Shown piece after piece: positions 15,338 through 24,435 of a stretch of DNA of 37,841 bases. The notes beneath the pieces are model-generated. The model worked only from the letters and a program-made list of their open reading frames with translations, was not told where the DNA came from and ran no database searches. Position 1 is the stretch's first letter. Each line of letters starts with the position of its first letter. A program made the position numbers and the translations under genes. The stretch spans positions 1 to 37,841 of the forward strand of contig NZ_FPCC01000028.1 in assembly GCF_900116875.1 (NCBI RefSeq), read 5' to 3'. The DNA is from Butyrivibrio sp. INlla21 (GTDB taxonomy: Bacteria; Bacillota; Clostridia; Lachnospirales; Lachnospiraceae).

Positions 15338-16405
15338 TTACTGAAGTGCTTCTTTTAACACATCAAGATTTGCCTGCATTACAGAAAGGTAAGTAGTTCC
15401 GTTTGCCACATCCTGTGAAGTTGTGGCCTGCATTGAATCCATAGTAAGGATGTTCTGATCCTTAGTCTTGGTATTGTTCTTAATTGTCTCGGCAATCTTC
15501 TTATCGGGTCCTTCGATAGTCATGATGCTCTTAAGTCCAAGCTCATCAACCTTCCCGGAAAGGAAAGCGATTGTTTCAAAGCTTGCCTCTGTCTCAGCAG
15601 AGCATCCGACAAATGCTGCGTAGTAATCAAGTCCGTAATCATCAACAAGATATCTGAAAGGGAATCTGTCTCCGAAAAGAAGTGTCTTGTTTGCAGCCGC
15701 TGAAGTAACGCTCTTGTACTCTCCGTCAAGGCTGTTGAGTTTCTGCTTGTATGCATTGGCGTTCTCAGTGTAAGTAGCGGCATTGTCGGCATCTACCTTG
15801 GAAAGACCGTCAGCAATGGCATCACAGATAAGAGAAGCATTTGTAAGTGAAAGCCATACGTGCTCGTCGTACTCAACTTCCTCTTCTTCTCCTTCAGTTT
15901 CTTCGCCTTCTTCCTCTTCCTCGGCTTCCATTCCTTCTACAACTTCCTCTTCCTTGACATTTCCGCCAAGAACATCAAGAAGATTGATAACAACCATATC
16001 TTTATTAACAGCTTCCTTAAGTGCGTCATCAACCCACTCATCGGATTCGCCGCCGACATAGATAAACATGTCGCAAGAAGCAATCTTCATAATATCGTCA
16101 GCTGTGGGCTGATAAGAATGAAGATCGACTCCGTTATCAAGAAGCATTGTGATCTCTGCTTTGTCTTTAGCATCTCCGACAATATTCTTAACCCAATCGT
16201 ATTCAGGGAAAATAGTCGTTACAATGCTGATCTTTCCTTCCGATGAAGCCTCTGCTTCAGATCGTTCCTGTGCTGCAGCTTCACTGTCAAGCTTAGCAAG
16301 TGTTCCCTGTGTTTCACTATCTGCAGTGGCACTACTGTTTCCGCATGCCGTAAACGTACATACAGCAAGTATAGCAGCCATCACAAGAGCAAGTTTCTTT
16401 TTCAT
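15338..16405 (-). CDS. Zinc/manganese-type ABC transporter substrate-binding lipoprotein
   Basis: 355 residues, cluster A-I metal-binding protein (ZnuA/AdcA/TroA family). Signal peptide with lipobox FTAC (Cys21), a Ser/Glu spacer, then the family start KISIVTTIFPEYDWVKNI. Predicted metal ligands: His96 (DLHSYQP), His182 (YDEHVWLS) and an acidic or Glu/Asp residue replacing the third His (FGDRFPFRYL, Asp246). Between the first two lies a long acid-rich loop (about 151-180, almost all Glu) where ZnuA proteins usually have a His-rich loop. No permease or ATPase gene is adjacent, so it must work with a transporter coded elsewhere. GGAGG precedes the ATG. The promoter is flanked by two matching 20-bp boxes, which suggests metal-dependent repression. 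Zinc is the likeliest ligand; manganese cannot be excluded. Confidence 0.9.
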   Translation of the reverse strand: MKKKLALVMAAILAVCTFTACGNSSATADSETQGTLAKLDSEAAAQERSEAEASSEGKISIVTTIFPEYDWVKNIVGDAKDKAEITMLLDNGVDLHSYQPTADDIMKIASCDMFIYVGGESDEWVDDALKEAVNKDMVVINLLDVLGGNVKEEEVVEGMEAEEEEEGEETEGEEEEVEYDEHVWLSLTNASLICDAIADGLSKVDADNAATYTENANAYKQKLNSLDGEYKSVTSAAANKTLLFGDRFPFRYLVDDYGLDYYAAFVGCSAETEASFETIAFLSGKVDELGLKSIMTIEGPDKKIAETIKNNTKTKDQNILTMDSMQATTSQDVANGTTYLSVMQANLDVLKEALQ

Positions 16406-16478
16406 AATGTCTTATTCCTCCGTCTGATATATAATCGCACGCGTGTTTATTTAAAAAAGCGCAAACAAAAAATGCAAC

Positions 16479-16498
16479 TTATTTGCAAATCGCTTGCA
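16479..16498 (-). promoter_or_regulatory. Operator-like box 1, at the transcription start
   Basis: 20-bp element with core ATTTGCAAAT and a TTGCA half site 3 nt away. It matches box 2 (16537-16556) at 17 of 20 positions in the same orientation, 58 bp apart. It covers the expected start of transcription for the substrate-binding protein gene, where a bound repressor would block initiation. Confidence 0.6.
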
Positions 16499-16505
16499 GT
16501 TTTTG

Positions 16506-16534
16506 ATTTTAGCAACCAAAAAACCACTTGTCAA
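16506..16534 (-). promoter_or_regulatory. Promoter of the metal-binding lipoprotein gene
   Basis: -35 TTGACA (16529-16534), 17-bp spacer, -10 TAAAAT (16506-16511). Near-consensus, so activity is probably set by repression at the flanking boxes. Confidence 0.8.
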
Positions 16535-16536
16535 TA

Positions 16537-16556
16537 TCATTTGCAAATTGTTTGCA
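16537..16556 (-). promoter_or_regulatory. Operator-like box 2, just upstream of -35
   Basis: Second copy of the 20-bp element (core ATTTGCAAAT, then TTGCA). Lies 2 bp upstream of the -35 hexamer and 23 bp from the sortase stop codon. Confidence 0.6.
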
Positions 16557-16579
16557 TTTTGGAATAAGAATTATTATCA

Positions 16580-17350
16580 CTATCTATCCCAGGTAGTCGT
16601 CTTGACGGAGTGAATAACGAATCTACCCTCGCTTCCAACACTTCCGTTACAGGTTGATAAGGTAAGTATCGAACCCCTGCTTGAAAAATCAATATCGGAA
16701 GGAATGCTGATCATGTTATTCCTCTTTATAAAAGAAATAAAATCATCATATTCCTTATCGCTCCCAACTACGCTGTAAGCACCGCTTCCACTCGAAGTTA
16801 CGTAATATGCGAAAACCTCATACTCGTAAACCTTATCATCCGTATACACGTAGAGCCTTGCGTTATCACCTGTCATAAAGCTGCCCTTCGATCCGTACAG
16901 AGTCTTGAGCGATCCGAACATCGATCCGTCTTTCATATTATGTCCGAATATAATGTCATGCCTCCCGCAAAAAGACGAATCGCTCAGCACATCTTCGTAC
17001 AAACACCCGGCCTTGTTATAGGTCCCTTCAAAGGTCTTGTGCATGTACTCATCAATCTCTTTTTCCTTAACTACAGGATAACTGATCGAAAGATACGGAA
17101 AATAAAGCCACCCGGTAAAATCGGCGTTCACAGACCGAAGCTTATCCATACTTATATCCAAATGCGGATAATCCACACCGGGTACAAACTGTACAGACGC
17201 ATCATTTACATATTCCGTTCTTATAGCGTCGTATTCCTGCTTGGCTGCATTGTAATTCTTGAGATCAAAATACAAGTTCACAAGCTGAAAGATCACTATG
17301 AAAACAAGAATCGCTATGAGAATTTTTTTAATCTTTTTATCTTTAAGCAT
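16580..17350 (-). CDS. Class B sortase
   Basis: 256 residues. A cysteine transpeptidase that attaches sorted proteins to the cell wall or builds pili. An N-terminal transmembrane anchor (about 9-29) precedes the sortase barrel with catalytic His137 (IFGHNM), Cys234 (TLSTCNG) and Arg243 (EGRFVIHS). The helix insertion before Cys and the spacing fit class B. No protein with a visible sorting signal (LPxTG or NPxTN type followed by a membrane helix) is in the window, so its substrate is elsewhere. The gene overlaps the TetR regulator by 8 bp and is coupled to it, which suggests regulated expression of the sortase. Confidence 0.92.
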   Translation of the reverse strand: MLKDKKIKKILIAILVFIVIFQLVNLYFDLKNYNAAKQEYDAIRTEYVNDASVQFVPGVDYPHLDISMDKLRSVNADFTGWLYFPYLSISYPVVKEKEIDEYMHKTFEGTYNKAGCLYEDVLSDSSFCGRHDIIFGHNMKDGSMFGSLKTLYGSKGSFMTGDNARLYVYTDDKVYEYEVFAYYVTSSGSGAYSVVGSDKEYDDFISFIKRNNMISIPSDIDFSSRGSILTLSTCNGSVGSEGRFVIHSVKTTTWDR

Positions 17351-17960
17351 TCTTAGCCATCACTCTTTCCGGAAGATCCAACTGTCTTTCAACATCATTT
17401 TTTCTTACATAATCAAGCAATGCCAAAAACTCAACACCCAGAAGATTGCTAAGTTCGGCGTCGCTGAAATTACACTGGTTGAGCGCACACAATACGCTGA
17501 TACCGAATGTGTAAACCCACATATGTTCAAAAAGATATCTCGCCTGTATTGCCGTCAGCGAATAAGCCTTTGAGATAACTACATCAAACTTATTGTTGCC
17601 GGTATGACTTGTAAACACATCATCAAAACTTGTGGGTTTGTCAAAAGACGACATGAAGATCATCTTGAACAGATTTGGTTCTCTCGATGCAAAAAGAATA
17701 ATCTGCATTCCGGCTTTTTTGAACGGAGGATCATATTCCATCGCTTCGTTCGCATAGCTTGAAATAAGCTCCTTGGCGGCTTTCTTGACCTCGCCTCTGA
17801 GCTCATCCATATTTTCGAATGCAGTAAAAATAGGTCTTGCAGAGCAACCGAGTACATCCGCAAGTTCCCTGGCGGTAAGAGCCTCAGCTCCTTTTTGGCG
17901 CACAAGCTCAAGGCCTGCATCAACCATTTCTTTTCTTGTAAATCTTGGTTTTGGGGGCAT
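17343..17960 (-). CDS. TetR/AcrR-family transcriptional regulator
   Basis: 205 residues. The N-terminal helix-turn-helix (RKEMVDAGLELVRQKGAEALTAR-like, then ELADVLGCSARPIFTAFENMDEL) is typical of the TetR family; the ligand-binding helical domain is divergent and contains an aromatic-rich patch (LFEHMWVYTFG). It leads a two-gene operon with the sortase. A near-perfect palindrome sits in its own promoter (17990-18004), so it probably represses itself and srtB. Inducer unknown. Confidence 0.88.
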   Translation of the reverse strand: MPPKPRFTRKEMVDAGLELVRQKGAEALTARELADVLGCSARPIFTAFENMDELRGEVKKAAKELISSYANEAMEYDPPFKKAGMQIILFASREPNLFKMIFMSSFDKPTSFDDVFTSHTGNNKFDVVISKAYSLTAIQARYLFEHMWVYTFGISVLCALNQCNFSDAELSNLLGVEFLALLDYVRKNDVERQLDLPERVMAKNA

Positions 17961-17981
17961 AACAATAATCTCTCTTCAATT

Positions 17982-18010
17982 ATTATAAAAGTGGGTGACC
18001 TACTACAATC
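17982..18010 (-). promoter_or_regulatory. tetR-srtB promoter with embedded operator palindrome
   Basis: -10 TATAAT (17982-17987) with a weak -35 near 18005-18010. The spacer is almost wholly a 15-bp palindrome, A-GTGGGT-G-ACCTAC-T (17990-18004), with one mismatched pair. An operator between -35 and -10 is the usual arrangement for an autoregulated TetR protein. Confidence 0.55.
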
Positions 18011-18081
18011 ACACTTTCATTATATAGCATAAAATCGATAAAACAATGCATACTGTCGCCTATTACCGTTAATATATGCGT

Positions 18082-18127
18082 AATAAAAGCCACCCGAACG
18101 TCACTATGAGCGCCCGGGCAGCCTTTT
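18082..18127 (-). terminator. Terminator of the chemoreceptor gene
   Basis: RNA stem AAAAGGCUGCCCG/CGGGUGGCUUUU with one bulged G and two G-U pairs, then TTTTATTA on the minus strand. Located 35 bp after the stop codon. Confidence 0.8.
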
Positions 18128-18161
18128 GAGATGAAAAAGATTTCTAATGCAGTATTTATGC

Positions 18162-19895
18162 TTATTTGAAGTAGCTAATGGTATCTTCAAGCTCTCCGGA
18201 AAGATCCTGAAGCTTTCTTGCCGCTTCATCGATTATTGCAAATGTCGCATTGAGTTCCTGCATGGATGCATTGGTCTCCTGCGAGGAAGCAGCGTTCTCT
18301 TCCGATATAGCTGAAAGATCCTGCACTATCTCTACAAGTGAAACCTTGGCATCGTTCAGAGCATTGATCATACCTGTGATATTTCTTGTATTCTCCGTAA
18401 CAACTCCAACATTTTCAGACATTTCGATCATGTCGTCCTGAGTGGAAGTTATGCTCTCACCCTGCAAAGTAATACTTGCATTGAGTGAATCCATAACCTT
18501 TACCGATGCCTGTGCATCTTCAAGGAGCTTCTCTACGATAGCCTTGATCTCATCGGCGCTGTTCTTGGACTGATCGGCGAGCTGTCTGATCTCATCGGCG
18601 ACAACCGCAAAGCCTTTGCCCGCTTCTCCGGCTCTTGCTGCTTCTATCGAAGCGTTAAGAGACAAAAGATTGGTCTGAGAAGCGATCTCGTTGATGGCAT
18701 CCGAGAATCTGGCAATCTCGTTTGCACTGCTGTTTGTGGCATTTATCGTAGTTCCGATCTCACTTACCGCTTCGGCAACAGCAGTATTTTGTGTTACGAT
18801 ATCCACAAGAGCATTTGTAGCCTTGTCGCAGCTCTCCTGCATCTTTTTGGCGGCTTCATCCAATGTTGAAACCTTCTCGGAAATAAGATCTATATTAGTT
18901 CCTATGGTATCGGTTCTTTCAGCTGCATTTTGAACGCTTTCAGCCTGAGAAACAGCTCCTTTACTTACTTCTCCGATAGCATCGGTAACCTGTGAAGAAG
19001 CGGCGGCTGCCTGAGATGAAGATTCCGACAGTTCCTGCCCTGCAGTATTAAGGTTCTCCGTCATATCTTTTGTCTTGGAAATAACCTCACCGAGTTTTTG
19101 GCTAAGCAGTGATGTACTCTCTGCAATGGCGCCGATCTCGTTCTTATTGTCTATTATCTTTTCATCAAAATCATTCTTAAGAGATCCGCTTGCTATATCA
19201 TCAACAAGCTTTGCGATTCCCTGCATCTGCTTGGATACTCTGAACGCAAGGAAAATTCCGCCTGCCGAGATAATTATGGTAAGTATTATCGCAAGCATGA
19301 TCATCGAAGAAGTAGCACCGGCGATTGCCGACTTAACATCCGAACTTTCTCTTCCCGAAAATACCATTCCAAATACCGAACCGTCAGAATTGATGATAGG
19401 TATGTAATATCCGTAATACGGCATTCCTTCGATCTTAAGCGATGTAGAATAATAATCGTTCTTTCCGTTAAGTGTTGCCTTTATTACAGCATCGGAAGCT
19501 TTTGTTCCGATAAGTCTCTCATTTGTTCCCGACTTCATGATAGTCGTCAGGATACGGGTATCCCCGTAAAAGATTGTATAATCTACGCCTGTCTGAGCAT
19601 GAAGTTTATCAAGAATTCCGCTTAGCTCATCAGTTACATCCCCTTCGCCTTTGATGACTCTGCCGTCAACATACGTCCAGTCCGCACCGTTCTCAAGTCC
19701 GCACGTCTCACTGGAGAGATGCTCACAGGTTGCCTTAAGCTCTTCCACAATAAGCTTGTTGTATGTTTTCTTGACAGTATTCGAAGATACAATAGTTAAT
19801 ATAGCCGCTATCAAAATAACAACCACAATAACTATCAAGATAACATTAATCAGAAGCTTCTGCCCATGCTTATTTCCTGCCTTGTTTTTCTTCAT
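18162..19895 (-). CDS. Methyl-accepting chemotaxis protein with Cache-type sensor
   Basis: 577 residues. A transmembrane helix (about 13-36) leads to an extracellular single-Cache-like sensor (about 40-195; motifs [14 protein letters not shown], then [20 protein letters not shown]), typical of small-molecule receptors. A second transmembrane helix (about 198-220) and HAMP follow. The long cytoplasmic coiled coil has the invariant signalling tip [21 protein letters not shown] near 418-440. It should control the CheA kinase; no che or flagellar genes are nearby. AAAGGAG lies 6 nt before the ATG. It is a single-gene unit between its own promoter (about 20010) and terminator. Ligand unknown. Confidence 0.95.
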   Translation of the reverse strand: MKKNKAGNKHGQKLLINVILIVIVVVILIAAILTIVSSNTVKKTYNKLIVEELKATCEHLSSETCGLENGADWTYVDGRVIKGEGDVTDELSGILDKLHAQTGVDYTIFYGDTRILTTIMKSGTNERLIGTKASDAVIKATLNGKNDYYSTSLKIEGMPYYGYYIPIINSDGSVFGMVFSGRESSDVKSAIAGATSSMIMLAIILTIIISAGGIFLAFRVSKQMQGIAKLVDDIASGSLKNDFDEKIIDNKNEIGAIAESTSLLSQKLGEVISKTKDMTENLNTAGQELSESSSQAAAASSQVTDAIGEVSKGAVSQAESVQNAAERTDTIGTNIDLISEKVSTLDEAAKKMQESCDKATNALVDIVTQNTAVAEAVSEIGTTINATNSSANEIARFSDAINEIASQTNLLSLNASIEAARAGEAGKGFAVVADEIRQLADQSKNSADEIKAIVEKLLEDAQASVKVMDSLNASITLQGESITSTQDDMIEMSENVGVVTENTRNITGMINALNDAKVSLVEIVQDLSAISEENAASSQETNASMQELNATFAIIDEAARKLQDLSGELEDTISYFK

Positions 19896-20009
19896 GTCAT
19901 ACTCCTTTCCCTCTCAGAATTGTTTCCAATCTCATTAAATTGTACACAATATAAAGAAAATAAAACCGTTCTATCGGAATTTGTACATGATAGAGCATCA
20001 TTTTATTAA

Positions 20010-20018
20010 ATTATAGCA
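20010..20018 (-). promoter_or_regulatory. Extended -10 promoter of the chemoreceptor gene
   Basis: TGC-TATAAT on the minus strand, without a clear -35. It predicts a leader of about 105 nt containing the palindromes ATGAT/ATCAT and ATTGT/ACAAT. No sigma-D-type motif at correct spacing and no c-di-GMP riboswitch signature were found in the 19896-20129 gap. Confidence 0.5.
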
Positions 20019-20129
20019 TTATTATGCCCAAATGGCGCACAATATCGATAATTCAATTATGATTTTATGATTATTTTATAATTGGGACAAGCATGAAAAA
20101 ACTGAGCTTTTTATGATCATAAAGGCACC

Positions 20130-20280
20130 AAAAAAGGATGCCCCTCTCCTGGCATCCTTTTCTGGGAATCCGTCGATTCCACCCTCACCTCATAAAAAAT
20201 CATCGCAAACAACGCTTTTGCAAAAAGAAAAATAGAAATAAAACTTTAAAAGCATGCTACAAAAACATTTGTTTTGCAAC
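20130..20280 (-). ncRNA. Candidate small RNA downstream of alaS
   Basis: A transcript of about 150 nt is predicted from a strong promoter (20287-20315) to a strong terminator (20132-20161). It has no convincing coding frame. Structured parts on the minus strand: GCAAA/TTTGC around 20207-20223, then a GAGGTGAGGG stretch, hairpin GGAATC-GACG-GATTCC (20165-20180), and the terminator stem. It could also be the long 3' tail of the alaS mRNA. No known RNA family was recognised. Confidence 0.5.
20131..20161 (-). terminator. Terminator of the candidate sRNA / alaS operon
   Basis: Stem AAAAGGATGCC/GGCATCCTTTT with an 8-nt loop, then TTTTTT on the minus strand. About 160 bp beyond the alaS stop codon. 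Confidence 0.9.
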
Positions 20281-20286
20281 ACTTGT

Positions 20287-20315
20287 TTTATATCATTTTT
20301 TCATAGAAAAGTCAA
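20287..20315 (-). promoter_or_regulatory. Promoter immediately downstream of alaS
   Basis: -35 TTGACT (20310-20315), 17-bp spacer, -10 TATAAA (20287-20292). It starts 5 bp after the alaS stop and has no protein-coding gene before the terminator, so it would drive only the short transcript at 20280-20130. Confidence 0.65.
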
Positions 20316-20319
20316 CTGT

Positions 20320-22974
20320 TTAACCAATTTGGCTCTCAAGAACGGTTTTTGCTTCGGCAATGGCATCAGCGATTCCCGCGGGATTCTTACCACCTGCCTG
20401 AGCCATGTTGGGACGACCGCCGCCGCCTCCGCCTACCTTGGGAGCGATAGCCTTAACAAGGTTTCCTGCATGAGCACCCTTGGCCATAGCTTCATCTGTA
20501 GCCATAGTTACAAGGTTAACCTTGCCATCACACTCTGAGATAAGAACAACAACACCCTCTCCAATCTTGGTCTTCATCTGATCGCCGAGATCTCTGAGTC
20601 CGTTCATATCAACACCCTTAAGTGATACGGCAAGAAGCTTAACGCCCTTAACTTCCTCAACCTTGTCGGTTACATCACCGAGAGCAGCCTGAGCCTCTTT
20701 ACTCTTAAGTGACTCGTTCTCGCTCTTAAGTGCCTTGAGCTCATCCTGAAGTTTCTTGATGTGCTCTGCGATATCTGAAGAATTAGCCTTAAGAAGCTTT
20801 GCAGCCTCATTGAGCTTATTCTCTGTATTCTTGTAATACTCTCTTGCATTGCTGCCTGTAAGAGCCTCTATTCTACGTACGCCTGCGGCAACACCGCTCT
20901 CAGATACGATCTTGAAGATTCCAACGTGGCTTGTATTGGCAACATGTGTACCACCGCAAAGCTCTGTTGAGAAGTCTCCCATCTTAACTACTCTTACAAC
21001 ATCGCCGTACTTCTCACCAAAAAGAGCCATTGCTCCGGTCTTCTTGGCATCTTCCATTGACATCTCCTGAGTAACAACGGGAAGTGCCTCCGCAATCTTC
21101 TCATTAACAAGATCTTCAACCTTCTGAAGTTCCTCGGCTGTCATAGCCTGATGATGGCTAAAGTCAAATCTTGTCTTGTCGGGATCCTGATATGAACCGG
21201 CCTGCTCTACATGGTCACCCAGAACAACTCTGAGGGCCTTCTGAAGAAGGTGAGTTGCCGAGTGGTTTCTGCAAGTCTTTGCTCTGTTTTCCGCATCTAC
21301 GGAAAGCTTAACGGCTGCGCCGTTCTTGATGCTTCCCTTTACAACAGTACCAACATGTGCAATTCTTCCGCCTGCAACATGGATAGTCTCTTCAACCTTG
21401 AACTCAGTTCCGTCAGCAGTAATGGTTCCGATATCACCGATCTGTCCACCCATTGTTCCGTAGAAAGGTGTCTTGTCTGTGATAACTGTTCCCTTAGAGC
21501 CTTCTGTAAGTTCCTCGGCAAGTCCGTTCTCATCTGCGATGGCAACAACCTTGGCATCTGCGTTAAGCTCTGTATAACCTACAAACTCACAAGTTACGGA
21601 CTCATCAAGTGAATCGAATACGTTCTTTCCTGCATCGAGATTAGCTGAGAAGTTCTGATTGTCTCTCGCCTTCTGCTTCTGCTCTTCCATCGACTCAGCA
21701 AAGCCCTTCTCGTCAACAAGAAGTCCTTCTTCCTCTGCAAGCTCAACAGTAAGCTCAACAGGGAATCCGTATGTATCGTAAAGGAAGAATGCGTCTTTAC
21801 CTCCAATCTCCTTCTTTCCTTCTTCTCTTGTCTTATCAAGGATCTTCTTGAACTCTTTCATACCGTTCTCAAGAGTGCTCTCAAAACGAGCGATCTCACG
21901 AGAAAGCTCAGTAAGAACATACTCGCGGTTCTTTACAAGAAGAGGATAGCTCTCAGCATAAACCTCATCGATAAAGATAGCTGCGATTCCAAGGATCTGA
22001 TCCTTGTTAAGAGAAAGAGCTCTCGCATGTCTTACGGCACGACGAATAAGTCTTCTTAAAATATAGCCTGCTCCAGTGTTTGAAGGAAGGAGCTTTTTCT
22101 CATCGCCTATAAGCATAACGGATGTACGAATATGATCTGCGAGGATACGGATAGATCTTGTTGTCTTCTCATCCTCGTTGTACTTAACGTTTGCATTCTT
22201 TTCAATATACTGAACTGCAGGTACGAAAACATCCACCTGATATACGTCCTTGGTTCCGTTAAGGAAAGCAAGGATACGCTCAAGTCCCCAACCTGTATCA
22301 ACGTTCTTCTGTGAAAGAGGTGTGAGTGAACCGTCGTGGTGCTTCTCATACTGCATGAATACGTCGTTACCAAGCTCTGTGTACTTACCGCATGAGCATC
22401 CGGGTCCGCAATCAGGGCCGCAGTCCGGCTTATCAGCTATATAGAACATCTCAGAGTCGGGTCCGCAAGGGCCGTACTCAAGTCCCCACCAGTTATCCTC
22501 GGCGGGAAGATAATAGATATTCTCTTTCTTAAAGCCTGAAGCGATACGATACTGAGCACCCTCTTCGTCTCTGGGTGCATTCTCGTCACCTGCAAAAACA
22601 GTAGCTGCAAGGTGATCCGCATCAAATCCGAAAACCTGTGTAAGAAGCTCAAAGCTCCATTTGCAACGCTCTTCCTTGAAATAATCTCCAAGGCTCCAGC
22701 TACCCATCATCTCAAAGAAGGTAACGTGGCTCTTATCACCTACGGAATCGATATCGTTGGTTCTTACGCATCCCTGAACATTACAAAGTCTTGTTCCGAG
22801 AGGATGCTTCTTACCGAGAAGATAAGGCATAAGAGGCTGCATACCCGCAACGTTGAACATAACACCTGTTGAACCGTCGGATACAAGTGAAACTGCTCCA
22901 ACATCAACATGTCCGCGATCTATATAGAACTGCTTCCATGTTTTGCGCAGTTCATTGGCTGTAAATTGTCTCAT
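20320..22974 (-). CDS. Alanyl-tRNA synthetase
   Basis: 884 residues, normal length. Charges tRNA-Ala with alanine. The class II catalytic core is at the N-terminus (TANELRKTWKQFYIDRGH; motif 2 region around GSWSLGDYFKEE). The editing domain has the zinc motif HSATHLL and CGGTHVANTSHVG. A coiled coil leads to the C-Ala domain with the Gly-rich GGGGGGRPNMAQAGG. AAGGAG precedes the ATG. It follows the glycyl-tRNA synthetase gene by 30 bp, and both are cotranscribed with a lipoprotein gene. No T-box leader was seen. Confidence 0.98.
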   Translation of the reverse strand: MRQFTANELRKTWKQFYIDRGHVDVGAVSLVSDGSTGVMFNVAGMQPLMPYLLGKKHPLGTRLCNVQGCVRTNDIDSVGDKSHVTFFEMMGSWSLGDYFKEERCKWSFELLTQVFGFDADHLAATVFAGDENAPRDEEGAQYRIASGFKKENIYYLPAEDNWWGLEYGPCGPDSEMFYIADKPDCGPDCGPGCSCGKYTELGNDVFMQYEKHHDGSLTPLSQKNVDTGWGLERILAFLNGTKDVYQVDVFVPAVQYIEKNANVKYNEDEKTTRSIRILADHIRTSVMLIGDEKKLLPSNTGAGYILRRLIRRAVRHARALSLNKDQILGIAAIFIDEVYAESYPLLVKNREYVLTELSREIARFESTLENGMKEFKKILDKTREEGKKEIGGKDAFFLYDTYGFPVELTVELAEEEGLLVDEKGFAESMEEQKQKARDNQNFSANLDAGKNVFDSLDESVTCEFVGYTELNADAKVVAIADENGLAEELTEGSKGTVITDKTPFYGTMGGQIGDIGTITADGTEFKVEETIHVAGGRIAHVGTVVKGSIKNGAAVKLSVDAENRAKTCRNHSATHLLQKALRVVLGDHVEQAGSYQDPDKTRFDFSHHQAMTAEELQKVEDLVNEKIAEALPVVTQEMSMEDAKKTGAMALFGEKYGDVVRVVKMGDFSTELCGGTHVANTSHVGIFKIVSESGVAAGVRRIEALTGSNAREYYKNTENKLNEAAKLLKANSSDIAEHIKKLQDELKALKSENESLKSKEAQAALGDVTDKVEEVKGVKLLAVSLKGVDMNGLRDLGDQMKTKIGEGVVVLISECDGKVNLVTMATDEAMAKGAHAGNLVKAIAPKVGGGGGGRPNMAQAGGKNPAGIADAIAEAKTVLESQIG

Positions 22975-23004
22975 AATAATATATGCTCCTTCTATCCGAA
23001 AGTC

Positions 23005-24402
23005 TTAGAATGTAAACTTGTCGGCAAAATATGCTTCAAGCTCGTCGATGGCAACACGCTCCTGCTCCATGCTGTCTCTGAATCTAACGGTTACCTTGCC
23101 GTCTGTCTCTGAGTCGAAATCGTATGTGATGCAGAAAGGAGTTCCGATCTCATCCTGACGACGATATCTCTTACCGATGTTACCACGGTCGTCAAACTCG
23201 CAGTTGTACTTCTTGGAAAGCTGATTGTAAATCTTCTCGGCACCTTCGTTGAGCTTCTTGGAAAGAGGAAGGATACCGATCTTAACAGGTGCAAGAGCGG
23301 GATGGAAATGAAGAACTGTTCTTACATCACCCTCACCGATTTCCTCTTCATCGTATGCTCCGCAAAGGAATGCAAGAACAACACGGTCCGCACCGAGTGA
23401 AGGCTCGATAACGTAAGGAATGTATCTCTTGTTCTGAACATCATCAAAGTAAGTAAGATCTTCGCTTGATGTTTCCTGATGTCTTGTAAGGTCATAATCG
23501 GTTCTGTCGGCGATACCCCAAAGCTCACCCCATCCGAACGGGAAGAGGAACTCGATATCACTTGTTGCCTTACTGTAGAATGAAAGCTCTTCCTTCTCAT
23601 GGTCACGAACTCTCATCTCATCTTCTTTCATGCCAAGGCTCTTAAGCCAGTTAATGCAGTAATCTTTCCAATATGCAAACCACTCAAGGTCTGTATCGGG
23701 CTCACAGAAGAACTCAAGCTCCATCTGCTCAAATTCTCTTGTTCTGAATGTAAAGTTACCGGGTGTGATCTCGTTTCTGAATGACTTACCGATCTGTCCG
23801 ATACCGAAAGGAATCTTCTTGCGTGATGTTCTCTGAACATTCTTGAAGTTTACGAAGATACCCTGAGCAGTCTCGGGACGAAGGTATACAGTATTCTTGG
23901 CATCCTCCGTTACACCCTGGAATGTCTTAAACATAAGATTGAACTGTCTGATATCGGTAAAGTTATGCTTACCGCAGGAAGGACAAGGAACGTTGTTATC
24001 TTCGATGAACTGCATCATCTTCTCATTGCTCCAAGCATCAACGGAGCCTTCAAGAGCGATGCCTTTCTCTGCTGCAAAGTCTTCAATGATCTTGTCGGCA
24101 CGGAATCTCTCATGACACTCTTTACAATCCATAAGAGGATCTGAAAAGCTTCCCAAATGTCCACTGGCTACCCAAGTCTGAGGGTTCATAAGAATGGCAC
24201 AGTCAACTCCCACATTGTAAGGGCTCTCCTGAACGAATTTCTGCCACCAAGCTTTCTTAACGTTGTTCTTAAGCTCAACACCAAGGTTACCGTAATCCCA
24301 AGTATTGGCAAGTCCGCCGTAAATCTCAGAGCCGGGGTAAATAAAGCCTCTTCCCTTAGCAAGAGCTATAATTTTTTCCATTGTCTTTGCACTGTTTTCC
24401 AT
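23005..24402 (-). CDS. Glycyl-tRNA synthetase (single-chain type)
   Basis: 465 residues, the alpha2-type enzyme that charges tRNA-Gly. Class II signatures: [14 protein letters not shown] and [11 protein letters not shown] in motif 1, [27 protein letters not shown] in motif 2, and [14 protein letters not shown] in motif 3. A zinc knuckle is formed by CKECHERF and CPSCGK. The start is placed at 24402, where GGAG lies 6 nt upstream; the ATG at 24414 almost touches its AGGA. Bacteria carry either this type or the split GlyQ/GlyS type. It lies between a lipoprotein gene and alaS. Confidence 0.97.
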   Translation of the reverse strand: MENSAKTMEKIIALAKGRGFIYPGSEIYGGLANTWDYGNLGVELKNNVKKAWWQKFVQESPYNVGVDCAILMNPQTWVASGHLGSFSDPLMDCKECHERFRADKIIEDFAAEKGIALEGSVDAWSNEKMMQFIEDNNVPCPSCGKHNFTDIRQFNLMFKTFQGVTEDAKNTVYLRPETAQGIFVNFKNVQRTSRKKIPFGIGQIGKSFRNEITPGNFTFRTREFEQMELEFFCEPDTDLEWFAYWKDYCINWLKSLGMKEDEMRVRDHEKEELSFYSKATSDIEFLFPFGWGELWGIADRTDYDLTRHQETSSEDLTYFDDVQNKRYIPYVIEPSLGADRVVLAFLCGAYDEEEIGEGDVRTVLHFHPALAPVKIGILPLSKKLNEGAEKIYNQLSKKYNCEFDDRGNIGKRYRRQDEIGTPFCITYDFDSETDGKVTVRFRDSMEQERVAIDELEAYFADKFTF

Positions 24403-24435
24403 AACTTTCTCCATTCCTGCGAATTAATTAGTAAT

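Noticed and set aside
19896..20129. c-di-GMP riboswitch or sigma-D promoter before the chemoreceptor
   Set aside because: The GEMM conserved core is missing, and the CCGATAG motif near 19967-19973 has no TAAA at the right distance.
22975..23004. T-box leader for alaS or glyQS
   Set aside because: The gap before alaS is 30 bp and before glyQS 33 bp; no T-box core or antiterminator is present.
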